Below are positions 1 through 5,476 of a DNA stretch of 9,177 bases, one piece after another. The number at the start of each line of letters is the position of its first letter. Position 1 is the first letter of the stretch. The position numbers and the translations under genes are program-made. Source of the DNA: Actinomycetes bacterium. GTDB taxonomy: Bacteria > Actinomycetota > Aquicultoria > CAJVYJ01 > JAUVQD01. Location of the stretch: the NCBI GenBank assembly GCA_030666075.1, contig DAOUYN010000022.1, positions 1 through 9,177 of the forward strand, given 5' to 3'. The notes below the pieces were generated by a model. That model saw nothing but the letters and a program-made list of their open reading frames with translations, ran no database searches and was not told where the DNA came from.

Positions 1-1
1 C

Positions 2-658
2 AACTATACAGGGGACGTACCTGATGGGCCTCACGGTTCAGATTACGCCCCGATCTTGCGGGCCAAATACCTGACCTCTGTGTCGACGACCGATCTGCCG
101 GCGTCTCCAGTCGACGCGACCGAAGGTGAATTGATCACGACGGCCGGTCAGAACTTCGCTCTATGCTTTCTCTGTCACGACCAGACCTTGCTGCTTAGCA
201 GCGGGGCGGGGACATTTTACACGAACTTTTCAGATGATGCGGCCAACAGAAACCTGCATAATTGGCACTTGATCGAGATCTCAGCCAGCGATGGTTTTAC
301 TGATCCGATCGCCGGGGCGGCGCCGGTGTGCCGCGTTTGCCACAACGATCTGCATAGCAATCAAGCCGCTGACAACACGCAGTACAGGTTTATTGACGGT
401 GTCACTTTGACTATCGACGAAACCCCGATCCAGGCCACGAAAACGCGTCTGATCAATTTCGCCCCGCTCACGGTCGAACCGGGGTCTTATGCGAAACCGT
501 CGTTTTATTACCGGTCTGATACGCGCCAGAGGCGTTGTTATCTGATCTGTCATTTGCCGAAGTACGGGGCGGCGGGAGTCGACGATCACGCCATGAACGG
601 TCGAACCTACACGCCGGACGCGGCCCTCGATACAGATCCGCTGACCTACACGCCCTAG
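2..658 (+). CDS. C-terminal part of a multihaem c-type cytochrome (CXXCH protein), 5' end outside window
   Basis: The reading frame is open from base 2 with no need for an internal start, so this is the C-terminal 218 residues of a longer protein. It holds two CXXCH haem-attachment motifs, CFLCH at 164-178 and CRVCH at 329-343. A third site, CYLICH at 536-553, has three residues between the cysteines (CX3CH). The early segment reading GPHGSDYAP, with a Pro-His-Gly, resembles the spacer between haem motifs in doubled-CXXCH cytochromes, and further histidines could be distal haem ligands. Such proteins are exported and carry electrons at or beyond the membrane; the signal peptide would lie upstream of the window. 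The stop is TAG at 656-658, 54 bases before the next gene. The role in a particular respiratory chain cannot be read. An internal ATG at 56 could be mistaken for the start, but coding potential clearly continues upstream. Confidence 0.72.
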   Translation, partial: NYTGDVPDGPHGSDYAPILRAKYLTSVSTTDLPASPVDATEGELITTAGQNFALCFLCHDQTLLLSSGAGTFYTNFSDDAANRNLHNWHLIEISASDGFTDPIAGAAPVCRVCHNDLHSNQAADNTQYRFIDGVTLTIDETPIQATKTRLINFAPLTVEPGSYAKPSFYYRSDTRQRRCYLICHLPKYGAAGVDDHAMNGRTYTPDAALDTDPLTYTP

Positions 659-677
659 GTATACCTTCAGGTAATCA

Positions 678-706
678 TTGACGCGCCCCTGCTTAAGCTC
701 TATCTT
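678..706 (+). promoter_or_regulatory. Candidate sigma-70-type promoter of the prenyltransferase operon, probably leaderless
   Basis: TTGACG at 678-683 (5 of 6 to the -35 consensus) is followed after 17 bases by TATCTT at 701-706 (4 of 6, fits TANNNT). Transcription would start about 7 bases downstream, at or beside the A of the ATG at 713. No Shine-Dalgarno sequence is visible before that ATG, which agrees with a leaderless message. This is inference from motif and spacing only. Confidence 0.5.
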
Positions 707-712
707 TTTACC

Positions 713-1693
713 ATGCCGAGCGTTAAGTCAGTGACAGAGAACCTGCCGTTGGCCGAGCCGGCTTCCACACCGGGCGAGGTCGTCCGAGCGCTCCTGGGGA
801 TGTCGCGGGCGATCGTCGCCGTTTTCGTTCTAGCCCATGCCGGACTAGCGGCCATCTTAGCTACCAAGATCATACCGGACGTCAACACGATCATCGTCGG
901 CAGCCTCGCGTGTGTCTTCGGCACCGGCGCTCTTATCGGCCTGAACGACCTCCTAGATATCGACCTGGACCGCCGGCGGTATGTCGAGCTCGGTCCGGCT
1001 CCGGCTGTCGATACGGACGGGGGAGGGTTTGATATCGGAGCGCTCTTTATCCATCATCCAGTCGCCAGAGGGGTCATCAGTTTGCGCTTCGGGATCATTT
1101 GGGTGGGGGTCCTCTCCATCGTCAGCCTCATCTTCATCTACCAACTTAAGCCCGGCCTCTGGCCGATATTCTTTGCTATCGGTGTCTTTGTCGCCCTTTA
1201 CTCAGTTTTGGGGGCGTTCACCTACTGGAAGTTCCTCGCGGTGGCGACGGCCGTCACCTTGGGTGCGCTGGCCGGGTGGCTGACGGTGGCGGAAGAGACT
1301 TCAACCGCGCTGTGGCTCTTCGCCGCCTGGACTTTTCTTTGGGAGATAGGCGGGCGCAATGTCCCGAACGACTTCAACGACATAGACGAGGACAGGGCGC
1401 TGGGAGTAAAGACGATCCCCGTCGCCCTCGGCCCGAAGACCGCTTCGCGAGTGGTGATGGTGGCGCTCACGCTTAGCTATGCGATCAGTTTTCCTCTCTT
1501 CGTGGCTACGCAAATGCCCACCTTTTTTATTGCCGGCGCTGCCTTGGTCGGGCTATATCTTCTGCTGATCCCGGCCTGGGGTCTCTGGCGCGACCCGCGT
1601 CCGGAGATATCCCGGCGCCTATATAATAGATCAGCCATTTACCCCTTGGTCTTGCTGGTTCTACTCATGGCAAATCTGTTCTTAATCGGTTAA
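713..1693 (+). CDS. UbiA-family membrane prenyltransferase
   Basis: This 326-residue integral membrane protein transfers a polyprenyl chain to an aromatic acceptor, the role of MenA, UbiA or MqnP in quinone synthesis. Both Mg-diphosphate-binding Asp motifs are present: NDLLDIDLDR at residues 78-87 and NDFNDIDEDR at 219-228. The second runs into GVKTIPVALG, typical of the family. About eight to nine hydrophobic segments follow the family pattern. The short loop after the first motif, normally holding a K-x-R-P near the start of the next helix, is replaced by a longer Gly/Pro/Asp-rich stretch (about residues 88-112) ending in HHPVARGVIS. The ATG at 713 has no ribosome site but sits at the predicted transcription start. 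It is the first gene of an operon with a UbiE-like methyltransferase and two U32 proteins, supporting a quinone. Which acceptor is used cannot be read from the sequence; other UbiA roles such as haem farnesylation or lipid synthesis are less likely here. Confidence 0.9.
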   Translation: MPSVKSVTENLPLAEPASTPGEVVRALLGMSRAIVAVFVLAHAGLAAILATKIIPDVNTIIVGSLACVFGTGALIGLNDLLDIDLDRRRYVELGPAPAVDTDGGGFDIGALFIHHPVARGVISLRFGIIWVGVLSIVSLIFIYQLKPGLWPIFFAIGVFVALYSVLGAFTYWKFLAVATAVTLGALAGWLTVAEETSTALWLFAAWTFLWEIGGRNVPNDFNDIDEDRALGVKTIPVALGPKTASRVVMVALTLSYAISFPLFVATQMPTFFIAGAALVGLYLLLIPAWGLWRDPRPEISRRLYNRSAIYPLVLLVLLMANLFLIG

Positions 1694-1715
1694 TATGGTG
1701 GGGTTATCGCCAATT

Positions 1716-1721
1716 AGGAGG
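1716..1721 (+). promoter_or_regulatory. Strong Shine-Dalgarno (AGGAGG) that fixes a TTG start
   Basis: AGGAGG lies 8 bases before the TTG at 1730-1732. It is the best ribosome site in the window and decides for the TTG start, as no ATG occurs at a suitable place nearby. Confidence 0.85.
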
Positions 1722-1729
1722 GCAAGAGA

Positions 1730-2464
1730 TTGAGTTTAGAGGAACGCCTAGACCAGACAAAGAGACCCGAGTCTGAAGAAAAAGTACAAGCCTTTTTTTC
1801 GTCGGTTGCGAAACGGTATGATATTGCTAACAGTCTGATGAGTTTCGGCACGCACTACGGTTGGAAGAGAAAGGCTGTAGCCGAAGTCGATCCGCAGCCG
1901 GGAGATCAATGCGTCGATGTCTGTACGGGGACGAACGATGTTGCCGTGATGTTGGCGAATAAAGTCGGGCCCGAAGGGCACGTCACCGGGGTCGACTGGA
2001 ACCAGGACATGCTCGATGCGGGCCAGTTCAAGATCGATAAGTTCGGCCTCTCCGATCGCATCACCAACAAACGAGGCGATGCTGAAGACCTTCCGCTGGA
2101 AGACAATACGTTCAATCGGGCAACCGTGGCGGTCGCCTCGCGTCACCTCAATATAGACAAGCATTTTCAGGAGATGTACAGGGTGCTCAAACCGGGGGGT
2201 AGAGCCGTCTGTTTGGATTTCTTTAAGCCGCCCAATCCGGTCTTCGCGAAGCTATATGATGTTTACTCATATTCGATGATGCCGCGGATCGCCACTTTGG
2301 TCACGCGCGACCGGACAGGTGTTTACGACTATCTTCCTGATTCTATCCGGGTCTACTATGAGCCCGAGGCTTTCGCTAAAGAGATGAGAGACGCGGGATT
2401 TAAGAACGTCAAGTACTACCCGATCTCGTGGGGTATCTGCTACATCTTTGCCGGTGACAAATAA
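1730..2464 (+). CDS. ubiE: UbiE/MenG-like quinone C-methyltransferase (class I SAM-dependent)
   Basis: This soluble 244-residue protein matches the UbiE/MenG family in length and motif order; that family adds the ring methyl group to prenylated benzoquinol or naphthoquinol from S-adenosylmethionine. Seen: the N-terminal FFSSVAKRYDIANSLMSFG block (residues 22-40), a SAM-binding motif I reading VDVCTGTND (62-70), the acidic motif GVDWNQDML (87-95), GDAEDLPLEDNTF (116-128), YRVLKPGGRAVCLDF (150-164) and the C-terminal YLPDSIR (201-207). Motif I departs from the usual CGTGD by having Asn (N69) instead of the second Gly, and the usual RNV after motif III reads RHLNI. It starts at TTG with an excellent ribosome site, 36 bases after the prenyltransferase stop, so it belongs to the same transcript. 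Demethylmenaquinone is the most likely substrate if the host makes menaquinone; a divergent paralogue acting on another quinone is possible given the neighbours. Confidence 0.85.
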   Translation: MSLEERLDQTKRPESEEKVQAFFSSVAKRYDIANSLMSFGTHYGWKRKAVAEVDPQPGDQCVDVCTGTNDVAVMLANKVGPEGHVTGVDWNQDMLDAGQFKIDKFGLSDRITNKRGDAEDLPLEDNTFNRATVAVASRHLNIDKHFQEMYRVLKPGGRAVCLDFFKPPNPVFAKLYDVYSYSMMPRIATLVTRDRTGVYDYLPDSIRVYYEPEAFAKEMRDAGFKNVKYYPISWGICYIFAGDK

Positions 2465-2490
2465 CCCTCTCGCGCGCTGAAGGTCTGCCG

Positions 2491-3417
2491 ATGGCCAAGA
2501 ATATCGAACTCAATGCCTGTATCTCGAACCCCGAGACACTTTTCGCTGTGGACTTGGGATCTCTTGATGCGGTTTATCTGGGGCAACCTTATTGCCTGAA
2601 ATACGACGGCAACTACCTTCTCGACCCGGCAGCGGTCACTACGGCTGTAGACAGGCTTCACGCAGACGATAAGAAGGCCTACCTGACAACTCCGGCCATC
2701 CTGACGGATTCTGATTGGCCGCGCCTCGAAACGGTGCTGAGGGCTGCGGCTGCGGCCGGTATCGACGGGTTGGAGGCGCACGACGTCGGGGTCTTTCGTT
2801 GGATGAGACGCGAACTCCCTGAGATCGCCGTACATGTCGGTAATTTTACCAATGTTTACAATGAAGAGTCTGCCGCCATGTGGGAGCGTTTAGGGGCTGC
2901 GAGAATCGTTCCGAGCCACGAATTGACCGGTGATGAGCTGGAGATCGTAGTGGGGGGCTGTGGGGTCGATTGTGAGCGCCCCGTGCATGGTCCTTTGCCG
3001 CTGGGCATGGCCTACACCTGCTTACTCAGACGAAACACGCCCGACTCGCCCGAGAAGCCGTGTCGGCAGCAGTGCGCCGAGCCGCATTACCTGGAGCTGG
3101 ATGGGTGGCGGATGCGCTCGGTCGGGACTTCTTTGTTGAGCGGCGAGGACTACTGCTTGGTCGAACACCTGGAGGACCTAGCAGCTCGCGGTCTGGCGGC
3201 CTTCAGACTCGAGACCTATTTCGATAACGCCGAGAAGATAAATCAGCTGAGCGCGGTCTACAGACAGGCGCTGGAGCTGGCAAGCACAGGGACGGCCGTA
3301 GAAAGCTCTCAAGTCGAACTGCTTCGGGGGCTGGCACTTCGCGGTCTCTGCAACGGTTGGCACTTTGGCCGAAATGGCCGGGATTACGTGGGGGCGGGTG
3401 ACGCCTGTGTCAACTAA
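2491..3417 (+). CDS. U32 family protein, UbiV-like (Fe-S, possible subunit of an O2-independent ring hydroxylase)
   Basis: This 308-residue protein has the U32 TIM-barrel look: DAVYLGQPYC near the start, GLEAHDVGVF at 93-102, HVGNFTNVYN at 115-124, GPLPLGMAYTC at 167-177. In E. coli UbiV the 4Fe-4S cluster is held by C39, C180, C193 and C197; here C35, C177, C191 and C195 reproduce that layout almost exactly. An additional C222 in LLSGEDYC sits where UbiU and other U32 proteins carry their last ligand, so both signatures coexist. UbiU and UbiV work together to hydroxylate ubiquinone precursors without oxygen. The gene starts at ATG with GAAGGT 6 bases upstream, 26 bases after the methyltransferase, and overlaps the next U32 gene, as expected for subunits of one complex. 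Older databases would label it peptidase U32; I see no reason to infer proteolysis. Its exact substrate is unknown. Confidence 0.8.
   Translation: MAKNIELNACISNPETLFAVDLGSLDAVYLGQPYCLKYDGNYLLDPAAVTTAVDRLHADDKKAYLTTPAILTDSDWPRLETVLRAAAAAGIDGLEAHDVGVFRWMRRELPEIAVHVGNFTNVYNEESAAMWERLGAARIVPSHELTGDELEIVVGGCGVDCERPVHGPLPLGMAYTCLLRRNTPDSPEKPCRQQCAEPHYLELDGWRMRSVGTSLLSGEDYCLVEHLEDLAARGLAAFRLETYFDNAEKINQLSAVYRQALELASTGTAVESSQVELLRGLALRGLCNGWHFGRNGRDYVGAGDACVN
3396..3401 (+). promoter_or_regulatory. Ribosome site (GGGTGA) favouring GTG start at 3407
   Basis: GGGTGA matches the GGTGA end of the anti-SD complement and lies 5 bases before GTG 3407. Candidate starts farther upstream (TTG 3365, ATG 3374, GTG 3398) have no comparable site and would deepen the overlap with the preceding gene. 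Confidence 0.5.
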
Positions 3418-4366
3418 TGGGGCAGCTAAAAAACCGGAATTGATGTCTCCCGCCGGCAGCCTTGAGGCGGCCGAAACGGCCTTCGACGCCGGCGCCGATG
3501 TCGTCTATGCCGGTGTCTCCGGTATCTCTATGCGGCCGAAGCGGGTTGAGTTCGGCGGGGATAATATCGGCGACCTGCTCAAATACGCGCATGGGCGCGG
3601 TAAGAAAGTCTACGCGGCCACCAATGTGTGTCCAAAACCGGCCGATGTCGACTTCTTTCACGAAAAGATAGCCGAGCTGCACGAGAGCCGCGTCGACGGC
3701 ATCATCCTGGCGGATATCTCGATGATGGAGTACGTCCGCGACCACTACCCGGATATGCCGGTGCATGCCAGCATCATGACGAGTGTCGTCAACGCCGAAG
3801 CCGCTGAGTTTTATAAGGAGCGCGGTGCGTCGGTAGTCGTCGTCTCCCGCAGCCTTGAAGATATGGAGGAAGTACGCCGCATCGCCGAGGCGACCGATAT
3901 CGACCTGGAGGTCTTCGTTCACGGAGGCATCTGTTATATGTTCGACGGCGATTGCTATATGAGCAGCTACTGGCGGCAGAAATGGGACTACGACGCCGAC
4001 CGCAAGAGCCATCGCCTCTTTGGGCAGAACAATACAAAAGGGGAGTGCCAGCTTATATGTAAGCGTTCCTGCTCACTAAAGAACGACAAAGAAGAGGTGG
4101 CGTCCGGACGGCTCATGCGCCGTCCCGATGATGTCGGACTTGAGCGGCTCCCGTTTTACTTTGAAATCGGAGTCAGGATATTAAAGATCGAAGGTCGGGC
4201 GATGCCGCTTCGATATGTACGCGAGGTGACCCAGCTATACCGGCAAGCCATCGATGCCTATGCTGCCGCCCCTGAGCGCTTTCAGATCCTCGACGAATGG
4301 CGCCCGGTCATCGATCGGCTTATCGAAGACCGCTTGGAATACGAGCGCACCTGGCACATCGGATAG
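3407..4366 (+). CDS. U32 family protein, UbiU-like, with an altered cysteine set
   Basis: With the GTG start this is a 319-residue U32 protein. The N-terminal PELMSPAGSLEAAETAFDAG and DVVYAGVSG are classic U32, as are FVHGGICYMFDGDC (about residues 170-183) and ILKIEGR (about 258-264). UbiU of E. coli binds 4Fe-4S through C169, C176, C193 and C232. Here C176 and C183 keep the first pair (seven apart). They are followed by an insertion and a triple cysteine run CQLICKRSC (C214, C218, C222), and the usual last ligand in the DLC motif reads DVG (G244). So a cluster would have to use C214, C218 or C222. The frame is also open from TTG 3365, which would add 14 residues. It overlaps the UbiV-like gene by 11 bases, implying coupled translation and a heteromeric partner. 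Its stop TAG forms the left edge of the inverted repeat at 4365-4429. Family membership is clear; hydroxylase activity is inferred. Confidence 0.8.
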   Translation: MSTNGAAKKPELMSPAGSLEAAETAFDAGADVVYAGVSGISMRPKRVEFGGDNIGDLLKYAHGRGKKVYAATNVCPKPADVDFFHEKIAELHESRVDGIILADISMMEYVRDHYPDMPVHASIMTSVVNAEAAEFYKERGASVVVVSRSLEDMEEVRRIAEATDIDLEVFVHGGICYMFDGDCYMSSYWRQKWDYDADRKSHRLFGQNNTKGECQLICKRSCSLKNDKEEVASGRLMRRPDDVGLERLPFYFEIGVRILKIEGRAMPLRYVREVTQLYRQAIDAYAAAPERFQILDEWRPVIDRLIEDRLEYERTWHIG

Positions 4367-4429
4367 TTCCAGGGACACGTACCTAATTATTTCAGTACGG
4401 AATGTAATTAGGTACGTGTCCCTGGAACT
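4365..4429. repeat. Perfect 25-bp inverted repeat (15-base loop) between convergent genes
   Basis: Arms 4365-4389 and 4405-4429 are exact reverse complements, separated by 15 bases (4390-4404). The core reads CCAGGGACACGTACCTAATT and its complement. The outermost pairs use bases of both stop codons: the TAG of the UbiU-like gene (4364-4366) and the TAA of the O-methyltransferase (4431-4429, minus strand), so the repeat fills the entire gap. Neither strand has a T-run after the stem, so this is not a textbook intrinsic terminator, although a stem this long could still stop or protect both transcripts. The exactness and symmetry would suit a REP-like or mobile hairpin element, such as those moved by Y1 (IS200/RAYT) transposases; none is seen in the window, so that is inference. 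Confidence 0.9.
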
Positions 4430-5412
4430 TAGCTGAGAGTGGCGACGATCAATTGTTGATCGCGGGCCGCGAGGTCGCGGATCTCGATGTCGATAAATCC
4501 GGTCTCGCTCAACCACTCTCGATACTCGCTCTCGGTCCAGGTGCCTCCGGACGATGTGTTGACCAGCATGTTGATGCCAAAAAAGGCCGCCGATGCGCTT
4601 CGTCCCCTCACGAAATCCAGGATGGCGATCGTGCCGGCTGGGCTCAATTGAGCCGCCACTCGAGCAAAAAGTCCCTTTATCTTTTCCGGCCCGTATATGT
4701 GCGTGACGTTCCCGAGGAACGCAATGTCGAACGGCCCGTTGGGCAATCGCTCGTTAAAGTCACCGCCGACCGCCGTGATCGCGGGAAAGTCCCGGTTGAT
4801 CTCATCCCTGATGACATCAACCGCATCCGGGAGATCGAATAGGACAGCCTCGATGCCGCGCTCGGCCATTACTTTACTGACAGTGCCTGTCGCTCCGCCG
4901 ATGTCCAGAATAGAAGCAGCGTCCGGTGTCCGCTTCAAGCAGACCTCGGCTACTTCCTCGGCCGTGGCTTTGGCGTAGACGTCCATGGCCCGAATGAACC
5001 CCTCGACCCCTTCGCTGAAACGGTCGCCGGGCACAGGTTCGCCGCTTTTTATGACCTCGGGCAGCGTCAACCATCGTTCGACCAGGCGCCACGAATGAAG
5101 GACCGCCCACCCAAGGTAGGACTCGGCATCGGGATCGGCGAATCGCTCTCGCGCTCTGTCGGTCAAGGCGTACAGGTTTTTATCGAGAGACACGTAGTCC
5201 AGAGTCGCCAGCGCTTCTAGCGCAAGGCCGGTCGCTCTGGCATCCAGATTCAGGGCTGCAGCAACTTTGGATGGCTCGGCCGGACCGCCGGACAGCTGCC
5301 CGAATATGCCCTGCTTGATGGCGGCCGCCACCAGGGTCAATTCTTGCCATCCACCAGGCTCAAACCAACTAGAGCTGTGGTAGTTATCGGTCAAATATCG
5401 GGCTTTTGTCAT
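4429..5412 (-). CDS. SAM-dependent O-methyltransferase (plant OMT / hydroxyneurosporene methyltransferase type)
   Basis: This 327-residue protein has the two-domain plan of this family. An N-terminal helical dimerisation and substrate domain (about residues 20-100; LTLVAAAIKQGIFGQL, VAAALNLDARATGLALEAL) precedes a Rossmann methyltransferase domain with motif I LDIGGATGTV (169-178), acidic FDLPD (192-196), GGDFNERLPNGPFD (216-229) and a possible catalytic His in NVTHIYGPE (H238), where relatives have HDW. The end, TWTESEYREWLSETGF, is also typical. Relatives O-methylate phenols, carotenoids or quinones, and BchU C-methylates bacteriochlorophyll precursors. The gene lies opposite to and convergent with the U32 operon, and diverges from the radical SAM gene. 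An inferred role is capping a hydroxyl made by the U32 pair. The ATG at 5412-5410 has no good ribosome site: GAGGT is 25 bases away, and an in-frame TAA upstream rules out a longer form with a better start. Confidence 0.85.
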   Translation of the reverse strand: MTKARYLTDNYHSSSWFEPGGWQELTLVAAAIKQGIFGQLSGGPAEPSKVAAALNLDARATGLALEALATLDYVSLDKNLYALTDRARERFADPDAESYLGWAVLHSWRLVERWLTLPEVIKSGEPVPGDRFSEGVEGFIRAMDVYAKATAEEVAEVCLKRTPDAASILDIGGATGTVSKVMAERGIEAVLFDLPDAVDVIRDEINRDFPAITAVGGDFNERLPNGPFDIAFLGNVTHIYGPEKIKGLFARVAAQLSPAGTIAILDFVRGRSASAAFFGINMLVNTSSGGTWTESEYREWLSETGFIDIEIRDLAARDQQLIVATLS

Positions 5413-5420
5413 GTTATAAT
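5412..5420 (+). promoter_or_regulatory. Extended -10 promoter for the B12-type radical SAM gene
   Basis: TGTTATAAT is a perfect extended -10 (TGn plus TATAAT). No clear -35 lies upstream, which extended -10 promoters tolerate. Start near 5427 would give a leader of about 50 bases before GTG 5477. It overlaps the start codon of the divergent methyltransferase. Confidence 0.5.
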
Positions 5421-5454
5421 CAGCGGATTCAAGGGCTACCTCGTCTATCGCGCT

Positions 5455-5463
5455 ATTTTATCA
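5455..5463 (-). promoter_or_regulatory. Extended -10 promoter for the divergent O-methyltransferase
   Basis: Read on the minus strand, 5463 to 5455 is TGATAAAAT, an extended -10 with 5 of 6 consensus bases. Transcription would start near 5448, giving a leader of about 36 bases. The same nine bases occur before the radical SAM gene at 8705-8713. Confidence 0.45.
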
Positions 5464-5476
5464 GAGTTGGAGTAAA

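Noticed and set aside
3410..4012. 200-codon open frame on the minus strand opposite the UbiU-like gene
   Set aside because: The plus strand carries a clear U32 protein over the same bases; the antisense frame shows no family motif and is a codon-bias shadow.
2491..4366. Collagenase-type U32 peptidases
   Set aside because: The cysteine layout and the quinone-gene context fit UbiV/UbiU-like Fe-S proteins better; nothing supports proteolysis.
4365..4429. Ordinary rho-independent terminator
   Set aside because: No T-run follows the stem on either strand and the arms are unusually long and exact; kept as an inverted repeat instead, though a termination role is not excluded.
4254..4436. Short plus-strand frame that runs through the inverted repeat
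   Set aside because: Its repeated RDTYLI segment is only the two repeat arms translated twice; it overlaps the real U32 gene in another frame.
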